Assembly (NCBI RefSeq): GCF_043641665.1
Contig: NC_092186.1
Span: 5,001-69,000, forward strand
DNA length: 64,000 nucleotides
DNA from: Enoplosus armatus
Lineage: Eukaryota > Chordata > Actinopteri > Centrarchiformes > Enoplosidae
Reading direction: 5' to 3'
The notes beneath the pieces are model-generated. The model saw only the letters and a program-made list of their open reading frames with translations. It made no database searches and was not told the origin of the DNA. Positions 8,376-26,300 of this stretch are shown piece after piece. The position numbers and the translations under genes were made by a program. How positions within the stretch are numbered: the first letter of the stretch is position 1; the number at the start of each line of letters is the position of its first letter.

Positions 8376-11300
8376 ATGAACATCAGGGGAACATCTCCAG
8401 TGGATTTCTTTCCTGAATTTCTTGCACCTTTAACTGTTTTATGGGACATTCTGGTCAAAGGTGCTCTCACCTTTGCAGCTCTACGTCGACGTAGAGGGAA
8501 ACGTGCCGGTGCGCTCGTGCGTCTTCGCCGGCGAGGACAACGCACACCGCTACCCGGAATATTTCTCTCTAAAGTGCGCTCACTGGGGAATAAGATGGAC
8601 GAACTCCAGCTGCTGATGAGGAGAAACAAGGACTATTATTCATCTGCTGTTTTGTGCTTCACGGAGACATGGCTGGGGGAAAGAACTCCCGACGCGGCGC
8701 TGCAGCTGGACGGATTCCAGCTTCTCCGAGCGGACCGCGACGCGCACCTCTCCGGCAAAACAAAGGGTGGAGGTATTTGTTTCTACATCAACAGCAGCTG
8801 GTGTAACGACGTGACAGTGATCCGACGGCATTGCTCTCCTTCCCTGGAAACTTTTTTCATAAACTGTAAACCCTACTACTCCCCCCGTGAGTTCGCTTCA
8901 TTCATTCTGGTCGGTGTTTACATTCCACCGGAGGCCAACGTGCAGGACGCACAGCGCGCACTCGCCGATCAGATACTGGAAACGGAGCGGACCAACCCGG
9001 ACTCCTTAGTTATTGTCCTCGGTGACTTTAACAAAGGTAATCTCAGACACGAACTCCCAAAATACAAACAGTTTATTAAATGCCCCACCAGGGAGGGGAA
9101 CACTCTGGATCACTGTTACACCACAGTCAGTAACGCTTTTCACGCCGTCACCCGCGCTGCACTGGGACACTCTGACCACGACATGGTCCACCTGATTCCC
9201 GCATACAGGCAGAAATTAAAACTTTCTAAGCCTGTTGTGAGAACATCGAAGCAGTGGACCAGTGAAGCTGCAGAGGACCTGAAGGCGTGTTTGGACTGCA
9301 CTGACTGAGATGTTTTCAGGACTGCTACCAACAGTCTGGATGAGTACACAGAGGCTGTGACTTCATATATCAGCTTCTGTGAGGACTGCTGCGTACCAAC
9401 TCGGACCGGGGTGAGTTACAACAACGACAAACCCTGGTTCACAGCAAGACTGCGACAGCTGAGGTTGGAAAAGGAAGAGGCGTTTAAGAGTGGCAACAGA
9501 GCAGAGTTTAAGGAAGCCAAGTACAAGTTTAGCAAGGCGGTGAGGGAAGCTAAACGACTGTACTCAGAGAGACTACAAGACCAGTTCTCCTCCAACGACT
9601 CTGCTTCTGTGTGGAGGGGGCTCAGGCAGATCACCAACTACAAGCCAAGAGCCCCCAACTCTGCTAACGACCGACGCCTCGCCAACAGCCTCAACGACTT
9701 CTACTGTCGCTTTGAGAGACAATGTGACAGTCCTGACACCATCCCCCACACCATCACCCACCAGCTCCAGCCCAACAGCCACAACCCCCTCATCACACCT
9801 GGGGCTGAACTCTCACACCTCTTACCACCACAGCTGCCCCCCACAGCGCCCCCCACTCCTCCAGCATCGACACCTCTGTCTGTCCTTGAAAGAGATGTGA
9901 ACAGCCTCTTCAAGAGACAAAACCTGTGTAAAGCTGCTGGACCAGACTCCATCTCCCCATCCTGCCTGAAGCGCTGCGCCGATCAGCTGTCTCCGGTGTT
10001 CACGGACATCTTCAACACCTCACTGGAGACATGCCACGTGCCAGCCTGCTTCAAAGCCTCCACCATCATCCCCGTCCCCAAAAAACCAGGGCCCACAGGA
10101 TTAAATGACTACAGACCCGTCGCCCTGACCTCTGTGGTCATGAAATCATTTGAACGCCTGGTCCTGTCCCACCTCAAATCCATCACAGACTCTCTGCTGG
10201 ACCCCCTGCAGTTCGCCTACAGAGCCAACAGGTCTGTAGACGACGCCGTCAACCTGGCTCTACACTTCATCCTCCAGCACCTGGACTCCGCGGGATCCTA
10301 TGCCAGGATCCTGTTTGTGGACTTCAGCTCTGCCTTCAACACGATCGTCCCGGCTCTTCTTCAGGACAAGCTCTCCCAGCTGAACGTGCCTGACCCCACC
10401 TGCAGGTGGATCACAGATTTCCTGTCTGACAGGAAGCAGCACGTGAAGATGGGGAAACACGTCTCAGACTCGCGGACGATCAGCACCGGCTCTCCTCAAG
10501 GCTGTGTTCTTTCTCCTCTACTCTTCTCCCTGTACACCAACAGCTGCACCTCCAGTCACCAGTCCGTCAAGCTCCTGAAGTTCGCGGACGACACCACCCT
10601 CATCGGACTCATCTCTGGAGAGGATGAGTCTGCCTACAGGTGGGAGATTGACCACCTGGTGGCCTGGTGCAACAGCAACAACCTGGAGCTTAACGCTTCA
10701 AAGACGGTGGAGATGGTTGTTGACTTTAGGAAGAGCGCAGCCTCACCCGCCCCCATCACCCTGTGTGACTCTCCAGTGGACACTGTGGAGTCCTTCCGTT
10801 TCCTGGGCTCCATCATCAGCCAGGACCTCCGGTGGGAGCTGAACATCAGCTCCCTCATCAAGAAAGCCCAACAGAGGATGTACTTCCTGAGGCAGCTGAG
10901 GAAGTTTAACCTGCCTCAAAAAATGCTGGTTCACTTCTACACTGCCGTCATAGAGTCCATCCTCACCTCCTCCATCACCGTCTGGTACGCTGCTGCCTCC
11001 ACCAAGGACAGACGCAGACTGCAGCGTATCATCCGCTCTGCAGAGAGGGTGATCGGCTGCAACCTCCCATCTCTTCAGGACCTGTCCTCCTCCAGGACCC
11101 TGAGGAGAGCAGGGAAGATCGCTGCCGACCCCTCCCACCCAGGACACCATCTGTTCGACCCCCTCCCCTCTGGCAGGAGGCTGCGGTCCATCAGGACCAA
11201 AACCTCCCGCCACAAAAACAGTTTCTTCCCCTCTGCAGTCAACCTGACAAACTCTCACTGACCCCCCCCCCCCCCCCCCCCCAGAACACAAACACAAGCT

Positions 11301-11570
11301 ATACGTTATATTAACGTACATCACCCCTGTCCCCACTGCGTTACATTAACGCACTCACCCCCTACTGGACACTTTATCTGGACACTTTACTTTATTCTGG
11401 TCACTGCACTGTTGTTATTTATCTTATCTTATTTTTATTTTTATTCTTATTCTTATTTTAGCTTTTATATTCTACTTATTTGGTATCAAAACAATAGCAC
11501 CTTCAGACCACAGCAAATTCCTTGTAATGTATGTTACTTGGCAATAAACAGTTTCTGATTCTGATTCTGA
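8340..11570 (+). mobile_element. Non-LTR retrotransposon (Rex1/L2-like, jockey superfamily), nearly full length
   Basis: A 3.2-kb element with one long endonuclease-reverse transcriptase frame, a C-run (11263-11282), an AT-rich 3' UTR and a terminal TTTCTGATTCTGATTCTGAT repeat, the usual simple tandem tail of such LINEs. The same 3' end is present inverted at 24063 and as a fragment at about 34139, so the family is multicopy here. No target-site duplication could be defined on the telomeric side. Confidence 0.9.
8376..11261 (+). pseudogene. LINE endonuclease-reverse transcriptase ORF broken by one TGA
   Basis: The frame from ATG 8376 to the stop at 11261 is open for 962 codons except for TGA at 9306-9308. 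The pieces 8376-9308 (310 aa) and 9357-11261 (634 aa) are in the same frame. The first piece carries an exonuclease-endonuclease-phosphatase fold: CFTETWL near residue 93, VLGDFN near 214 and GHSDHDMV near 268. The second carries the reverse transcriptase: [34 protein letters not shown] and the catalytic FADD near residue 408 of that piece. The residue at the stop is probably Trp (TGG to TGA), given the C-T-D-x-D-V-F context. A single nonsense change implies recent activity. The Arg-rich first 60 residues may be untranslated leader. Confidence 0.88.
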
Positions 11571-11880
11571 TAGGTTGATGTTCAGTGTAAAAAAAAGACA
11601 GACTGAAGGATGGAGTGTAGCATCAAAGGTCTGTTAGAGATGAAGAACACACAAGTCCAGGTTCAAAGGACTTAATTTACATTTAAATGATATCCAGAAT
11701 ATAACTTCTTTATAAAGATCTTTGTCTTTTCTTTCTTTCTTTTTTTGGTTTGTTTTAGGTTTTTGATGTTTAAGTCATGATGTCACACTCCGGTACATTA
11801 GGTGGCGGCATGCATCTCTGACGTTGGTTTGTAGTCCGCCAGTAAAACCAAAGAAGAAGGGAAGCAGTTGCATCGCGAGA
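11571..11880. other. Region upstream of elavl1, including a likely promoter
   Basis: The first ~190 bp are non-coding and AT-rich. From about 11775 the sequence becomes GC-richer, with TGATGTCA (11779-11786) resembling a CRE/ATF half-site arrangement and ATCGCGAGACTT (11873-11884), half of a TCTCGCGAGA-type core-promoter palindrome. These fit a TATA-less housekeeping promoter. The start site is not determinable by eye. Confidence 0.4.
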
Positions 11881-11884
11881 CTTC

Positions 11885-12030
11885 CATCATCGTGAGTTTA
11901 TTTCCTTTGTGAGGACCGGAGACCAGCTAACCTGACGTTTTTAAAGTCTGTTTGTTTGCTTAGCATCAGCACAACATCCGTCCACGGATCGATATAGGAG
12001 AGTGTCCCGACCGTCAGTCACCAGTCACAG
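11885..12030 (+). other. elavl1: Probable 5' untranslated exon of elavl1
   Basis: The sequence ends CCAGTCACAG|GTAAGAAA at 12030/12031, a strong donor, just downstream of the likely promoter. It holds no start codon in frame with the coding exons. The 5' limit is uncertain. Confidence 0.5.
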
Positions 12031-12584
12031 GTAAGAAATAAGACGTATGTTAGCTACGCTGTTAGCCTCACAGCGCCGTTAGCCGCTTAGCCTCTTTGTG
12101 TGACCGTGTTGCTAACATGTGGCTAACGATAGTTGGTTTTTAGCTCGTATTGACTCATTATTATCACATTTTTCATCATCTCAGACGCAGATAACACAAA
12201 CAACAGCTCGCCTGTCCACCTGAGTCAGCAGGTTTTAGACTGAATGTCCGCTGAATCCGGCTTTGTTCCGGATCAGTCCTCGCGGGAAACGTTTCAGAAG
12301 CGCATGTTCTTTAACATTAACATGTGTGATGAAGTTTGTAAAACACAAAAATGTCTTTTAATCATCAATGTTTGCAGCTGATGCAGATGGTAACACATGT
12401 TTTGATTCTTGGCTGAAGCTTGATTGATCAGACGGCGTCATTTTTATAGGTCATGTGACCGCTTTTATTTCACATGGATCCTCTTTTCTTCATCTGTTTG
12501 GAAATATCTTCTTAAAACTGATGATTTCTCTTCGAAATCTTTCAGGTTTGCTTGAATAGCGTTGACGTCACATTTATATATGTA

Positions 12585-12657
12585 GGGTCAAATCACAAAA
12601 GTTATCTATTGACACTTTTCATTTAGAGCAGGTCGAGGGAAGGGGGGGGGGGGGGGC

Positions 12658-12700
<43 letters not shown>

Positions 12701-12720
12701 TTGACAGTTACATTTATTTA
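12585..12720. repeat. L2-tail remnant with G-run and GA/GACA microsatellites
   Basis: AAATCACAAAAGTTATCTATTGACACTTTTC resembles the L2 3' tail seen elsewhere in the window. It is followed by a run of G, then (GA)n and (CAGA)n. Confidence 0.5.
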
Positions 12721-12907
12721 TTTGACAGAATCTTTTGTCCAAATGTACAACTGAGGTCTAATCCAGCTGCAGTGGATTGAGTTTAGTTTTTGGCTGCTTG
12801 TCTTTATTTTCACAGGCAGGTTGATCTAACAGGAAAAGGGGGAGTCAGGTGACTATTGAACATGTTTTCCTTCATAATGAGGTCACTCTGTACAGATGTT
12901 TACATCT

Positions 12908-13580
12908 GGGGTCTCATTTATAAAACCGTGCGTACGTTCACCTGCAGGCAGCTTTCCTTTATAAACCACAGTCCACCTGGAGACATGCGCCTGTGGATAG
13001 GCCTCTGGTCCCGCCCTCTACACGCCCACATTCAAACGCAAATGGTCACCACATGAATACTGATGCATATCTATGAGCTGCTGATCGACTGCACGTCACG
13101 GTGAATAGAAGATATTATGAAGAAGTGCTGTGGCTCTGTTTGATGTGGATGATGATGACATCTTCATCAGTTAGTTCCTGTACAGTCCGGCCCCCTCCTC
13201 TGCTCCGGGGGGATGTGATGGACAGAAAGTGCTGATGAAATGTTGAGTGGACTTTGACTTCAGAGTTGAATTGGCTTCTATCTTTTCAAAGTAAAGGTGT
13301 GTATTGAATAGTTATGGCTCTCTACAAGCACAAGTACAAATAACCCTGCTGGTCTGAATGTTTCTGATAACGTGGATCTATAATTAATGTTTGAAATTAA
13401 GTGAAATGAAATGTGTGAGAGAGCGTCATGATACGGTCTGGCTTCAGTTCACCACCACACCGTCTCCAACATGTTGGTAGAGTTTAGAACAGGTGAGCTC
13501 ATTCTCAAATCAAGTTTGTTTTTATAGATCACAACTTTGGCGTGGGAAGTGGCGTACGCAAGGGCTATAAATGAGACCCC
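12908..13580. mobile_element. Candidate non-autonomous DNA transposon (MITE-like) in the first elavl1 intron
   Basis: Inverted ends GGGGTCTCATTTATA (12908-12922) and TATAAATGAGACCCC (13566-13580) are perfect over 15 bp. GCGTACG words lie just inside both ends (CGTGCGTACG, GGCGTACGC). The 673-bp interior has no transposase. No clear target-site duplication is seen, so the superfamily is not assigned. Confidence 0.6.
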
Positions 13581-13770
13581 TGATCAGAGACCAGTCAGAT
13601 CACCTCCAGTGTGTCTGATTGATCCGATCAGCTTCTGAGAGGACAAGGAGGAGAAATGTGTTCATGTTATTGCCAGGTGGAGGTGGGTTAGTCCCGACTG
13701 ATCAATAATGAACAGTCAGTAACATGAAGCTGGTTTCTTTCAGACGCAGTGAACCACCTGAGTCGTCTCC

Positions 13771-20884
<7,114 letters not shown>

Positions 20885-21900
20885 AGAGGGAGGAAAGGGT
20901 GAGGAAGAGGGAGAGTCTTGACTTTCTCTCAACAAGAAACAAGTCAAATGTGTTGTTGTTTTTTTCTGTATCTCAGTTGAGCTGGTTGAGTTTTCAGCAG
21001 TTGCGTTTGTGTCAATGTGAGTTAATTTTTTTCTCCCAGCATGTCCAGTTTCTTTTAGGCTGTATGACATCACTTGTTGCAGTAAAAATTTTGAACGTTG
21101 TTACTCTGAATGTTCAAATATTGGTCCAAGATGGCAGACTGTGACAGGGGTTACCCTGGTAACCTCATTCCCCAACATGTTGAAATGATGTTGGTTGTTT
21201 AGAGTGATGTCAGCAGCAGAGTTGGGATTCACATGTTTGAAGTTTTTCTATTTTGAAAACCAGATGTGAGTCTGTAACACGAATCCTAACAGCTGCAGGT
21301 GTTTCAAACTGTTTCCAACCTGCAGAGTTTGATACTGAAAATGTTTGGAACGTCATTGAAACATAGTTAATGGGAGAAACTGTATTTGACTTTCTGATTC
21401 AGATCTTTTTCTTTTTTTTTTAGAAACATTAAAGTGAAGCAGTGATTCAGTTTTTCTTTATGTTTAGAAATACTGAGTTCCTCCTGCAGACATCACGTTC
21501 AACACGAAAAGGCTGGTAGCCATTAAAATATGTCAAATATATGATTATCAAAGGTTTATCTTACAGATTTAAATGACATGAAAACACAAATCATTCATGT
21601 AGAAAAATAATCTCTGAGCTGTTGAGATGCTGACGTGTCAGGTGATTGACAGCTCTCTGGGCCAAAAGGCATGCCGAAGACGGGGCTTCAGGTCACGTCT
21701 GTTGAGTTTCTGCAGGAACAAACAGATTTTATTTCATATTTTTACAAATTGCTTCCAGATAAACAACCACCAGACAAACAGAAACCCTGTTTATGTGTAC
21801 TGATTCTTTTTTTCTCTTTGGTATTTTCAATTGTATTTTGTTTCTCAATTGCAACTTCATTGTGATGTTGGACTGTTTATTCAATAATAAATCTGTTTAT
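20885..21900 (+). other. elavl1: elavl1 3' untranslated region
   Basis: Non-coding, T-rich sequence after the TAG, with several ATTTA-like and long T runs (for example 21408-21421). ELAVL1 transcripts are known to be regulated through AU- and U-rich 3' UTR elements, which this composition fits. The end is taken from the poly(A) signal at 21886. Confidence 0.6.
21886..21891 (+). terminator. Candidate poly(A) signal of elavl1
   Basis: AATAAA about 1 kb after the stop codon, followed by T-rich sequence (TTTTTATCG). Longer 3' UTR forms cannot be excluded. Confidence 0.55.
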
Positions 21901-22187
21901 GGAAAACTTTTTATCGCGTCTTTCAGAGTTTACTTAAAAATATTTACAATGGACATTAAACTTTGTTCCCCTTTTTAAAGAAATGTCTTCTTTTCTGGGA
22001 CGCTGATGAGACTTTGTTTTTATTTCTTCGTGAAGTTAAAGCAACACCAAGCAGTCACATTGCAATGCAAAAACAGTTACTTTCATTCAGTGTTTCTTCC
22101 CCAAAATAACCCCCTAACCCTTCCTTCCTTGTTCATAGATGGATAGATTTATTTATTTATACATCTATATCTACATACATCTACATA

Positions 22188-22335
22188 CACACTACTCACA
22201 AAAAGTTAGGGATATTCGACTTTCGGGTGAATGTTATGGAAAATGTAGAAAGTTCATGCTACAGTGATATTATATCATGAAAGTAGGGCATTTAAGTAGA
22301 ATCATGCAATGGTAATTTCTTCATCTCTTCTTGAA
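22188..22335 (+). mobile_element. Tc1/mariner end fragment
   Basis: CACTACTCACAAAAAGTTAG starts a sequence typical of one end of a Tc1-family transposon. It is cut off at about 22335, where an L2 fragment begins. No transposase is left. Confidence 0.55.
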
Positions 22336-22760
22336 ACAACAGTGGTGGGTATACCACAGGACAGGAACCAGGAAAAGCGATCATATTTCTCCTGTATTGG
22401 CTTCTCTGCACTGGCTCCCTGTAAAATCCAGAATAGAGTTTAAAATCCTTCTCCTGACCTACAAAGCTCTTACTGGTCAGGCACCATATTATCTTAAAGA
22501 GCTCATAGTACCCTATTACCCCACTAGAGCACTGCGCTCCCACAATGCAGGGTTGCTTGTGGTTCCTAGAGTCTCTAAAAGCCAAACAGGAGCCAGAGCC
22601 TTCAGCTATCAAGCTCCTCTCCTGTGGAATCAGCTCCCAGTTTGGGTCTGTGAGGCAGACACACTCTACTTTTAAGAGTAGGCTTAAAACTCAAAAATAA
22701 ATTTCAGTCCCAGACTGCGTGTATGAGAGGGGGGTTAGAAAACCCATCTCAGCCTGTCGA
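22336..22760 (+). mobile_element. L2 LINE fragment (3' end of reverse transcriptase ORF)
   Basis: The frame in 22331-22675 carries [32 protein letters not shown] and APLLWNQLP, the conserved C-terminal region of fish L2 LINE proteins. The remainder to about 22760 matches L2 3' sequence, with the frame then lost. The same segment is found at 26900-27230 (minus). Confidence 0.85.
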
Positions 22761-23079
22761 TGGATGTACTGGGAGGCTTTTAACCAACAGCAGCAGTTTA
22801 GAGGTGTGATTCACCTGTTTTCACTTATTTCACTGCATGTAAGTAGATTATAATAAGATTTATCTTATCAATACATTTATACAATACAATATTTAATACA
22901 GCGATAATGAACTTGAACAAAATATGACTGGACAAATGATACTATTGATCAACTGATTCATCATTAAATCTACAGACTGAGATACTATTGATCAGCTGAT
23001 TCATCATTAAATCTATAGACTGTGATACTATTGATCAGCTGATGCAAAGTAGAGCAAGAGCAAACAAAGTGCCCATACG

Positions 23080-23333
23080 GAGAGGGAAGAAGAAGAAGAA
23101 GAAGACCCGACCCGACCCAACCTGACCCAATTGTGTGTGACGTCACGGGGTCATTTCCGCTGCGGAAGCCGCTGCTGCATGTAAACAAAGCGGAGTTAGC
23201 AGCAGCAGGTCTGTTGGAGATGAACACAGTTTAATCAGAGACTAAGTGAATAACGTCCACGTCGTGTTTAAGGGATCCAGAGTTGAGAGTCTGTGTGATG
23301 GAGCTCCGCTGCAACTGAACCCGATCCAGCAAC
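23080..23333 (+). promoter_or_regulatory. Probable promoter and 5' UTR of stx10
   Basis: A perfect CRE palindrome TGACGTCA lies at 23138-23145, 189 bp before the start codon. It is followed by CATTTCCGCTGCGGAAGCC, which contains ETS-like CGGAAG on both strands (23155-23170). A GAA run (23087-23103) and CCGACC repeats precede it. No TATA box is seen. Confidence 0.5.
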
Positions 23334-26300
23334 ATGTCCATGGAAGACCCGTTCTTCGTCGTCAAGGGGTCAGAATTGTTTACACCGTGCTAACCAAGCT
23401 AATGCTAACAGTGGGCTAACGGCCAGTGTTAGCATGCAGAAAGCTGGTAACTAATCGATATTCAATGTAGCCGCAGAGGCGGGAACCAGTTTGGATTTGT
23501 GGTTTAGCAGCAGACAGCTAAGCAGCTAGCTAACCGTAATGCTAACGTTAGCTATCGGTGTTATGTGAGTGAGTTAGCATGTTAGCATGTTGCTGTGACG
23601 CTAAAGTCAAAGTCAGTGTTTATTATCAGATAAAAATTTTAATGTGATCACATCAGGTCTGAGTTCAGTTAAGTCCACAGTAGAATTAAATGTCAGATTC
23701 TATTATTTTAAAGCAAACAGCAGCAAGTTTTCTCTGTGAAACATCAAGCTCAGATATTTCAGAATCAAAATTAACTTTATTGTAAGTAGGTGTTCACATC
23801 TAAAGAATTTGTCTCAGTGTTTTGGTGCATAACAATAGCATAGTAAGTAGAAAGAAAGGTACTGCAGCCAAGAAGCACGGTGTTAAATATAAAACCAAAA
23901 ATTGACAATAATTATTTAAGTTATTTAAATTAAAGAGCTGCGCCGTTTTGTGCAGGGATGTGCAAAAGTTCATTCTATGACAGGATCCTGGCATAAGTTC
24001 CTGTGGAGTCGAGGTGCTCGAGAATGAAGTGGAGAGCCATGTTTACTGCATTGTCTACAGAACCAGAATCAGAAACTGTTTATTGCCAAGTAACATACAT
24101 TACAAGGAATTTGCCGTGGTCTGAAGGTGCTATTGTTTTGACAACAAATATGTTGAATATAAAAGGTAAAATAAGAATAGAAGTAAAAATAAGATAAGAT
24201 AAATAACAATAACAACAGTGTAGTGACCAAAATAAAGTAAAGTGTCCAGATAAAGTGTCCAGTAGGGGGTGGGTGCATTAATGTAACACGGGGGACAGGG
24301 CTGATGTACGTTAATATAACGTATAACTTGTGTTTGTGTTCGTGGGGGGGGGGGGGGGGGGGGGGTCGATGTAAGTTTGTCAGGTTGACTGCAGAGGGGA
24401 AGAAACTGTTTTTGTGGTGGGAGGTTTTGGTCCTGATGGACTGCAGCCTCCTGCCAGAGGGGAGGGGGTCAAACAGATGGTGTCCGGGGTGGGAGGGGTC
24501 AGCAGCGATCTTCCCTGCTCTCCTCAGGGTCCTGGAGGAGTACAGGTCCTGAAGAGATGGGAGGTTGCAGCCGATCACCCTCTCTGCAGAGCGGATGATA
24601 CGCTGCAGTCTGCGTCTGTCCTTGGTGGAGGCAGCAGCGTACTAGACAGTGATGGAGGAGGTGAGGATGGACTCTATGATGGCAGTGTAGAAGTGAACCA
24701 GCATTGTTTGTGGCAGGTTAAACTTCCTCAGCTGCCTCAGGAAGTACATCCTCTGTTGGGCTTTCTTGATGAGGGAGCTGATGTTCAGCTCCCACCGGAG
24801 GTCCTGGCTGATGATGGAGCCCAGGAAACGGAAGGACTCCACAGTGTCCACTGGAGAGTCACACAGGGTGATGGGGGCGGGTGGGGCTGCGCTCTTCCTG
24901 AAGTCTACAACCATCTCCACTGTCTTTGAAGCGTTAAGCTCCAGGTTGTTGCTGTTGCACCAGGTCACCAGGTGGTCAATCTCCCTCCTGTAGGCAGACT
25001 CATACTCTCCAGAGGTGAGTCCGATGAGGGTGGTGTCGTCCGCAAATTTCAGGAGCTTGACGGACTGGTGACTGGAGGTGCAGCTGTTGGTGTACAGGCA
25101 GAAGAGTAGAGGAGAAAGAACACGGCCTTGAGGGGAGCCAGTGGTGATCGTCCGCGAGTCTGAGACGTTTTTTCCCCAGCTTCACGTGCTGCTTCCTGTC
25201 AGACAGGAAATCTGTGATCCACCTGCAGGTGGGGTCAGGCACGTTCAGCTGGGAGAGCTTGTCCTGAAGAAGAGCCGGGACGATCGTGTTGAAGGCAGAG
25301 CTGAAGTCCACAAACAGGATCCTGGCAGAGTCCAAGTTGACGGCGTCGTCTACAGACCTGTTGGCTCTGGAGGCGAACTGCAGGGGGTCCAGCAGAGGGT
25401 CAGTAATGAATTTGAGGTGGGACAAGACCAGGCGTTCAAATGGGCACTGTGGGGGGCAGCTGTGGTGGTAAGAGGTGTGAGAGTTCAGCCCCAGGTGTGA
25501 TGAGGGGGGGGGCTGGTGAGTGATGGTGTCAGGACTGTCCCATTGTCTGTCAAAGCGACAGTAGAAGTTGTTGAGGCTGTTGGCGAGGCGTCGGTCGTTA
25601 GCAGAGTTGGGGGCTCTTGGCTTGTAGTTGGTGATCTGCCTGAGCCCCCTCCACACAGAAGCAGAGTCGTTGGAGGAGAACTGGTCTAGTAGTCTCTCTG
25701 AGTACAGTCGTTTAGCTTCCCTCACAGCCTTGCTAAACTTGTACTTGGCTTCCTTAAACTACGCTCTGTTGCCACTCTTAAACGCCTCTTCCTTTTCCAA
25801 CCTCAGCTGTCGCAGTCTTGCTGTGAACCAGGGTTTGTTGTTGTTATAACCCTGGTCCGAGTTGGTACGCAGCAGTCCTCACAGAACTGTTGGCTCTGTA
25901 GGCAAACTGCAGGGCCATTTAAAACTATTTTTAAATAAACTACATCTTTTTAATTCTAGATAATTCACTGTAGAAATTCAGACAGGGAACAGTTTGATTC
26001 ATATGTTTTAATCCAGCAGGACATCTAACACTCCTGAATCAGTAACGTCTGTGTTCATAATCATAATGAAGTGTTTTTGGTGTCTGTCAGTAAATGTTGC
26101 TTCAGTATTTATTTAGACATGACAGCAGCATTAAAGGACAGATTCACACTTTCTCGAGTCTGTATTAATCCAACCCTCTCATGTCCAAGTAAAAAGTGTG
26201 TAATAATTAAATTCAATTCCATTTTATTTACATAGCGCCAAATCACAACAAAAGTCATCTCATGACACTTTACAAATAGAGCAGGTCTAGACCGACTCTT

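Noticed and set aside
10743..11336. 197-codon minus-strand frame inside the LINE, and its plus-strand counterpart at 24414-24929
   Set aside because: Antisense shadow of the reverse transcriptase ORF; Gly/Val-rich from GC-rich codons.
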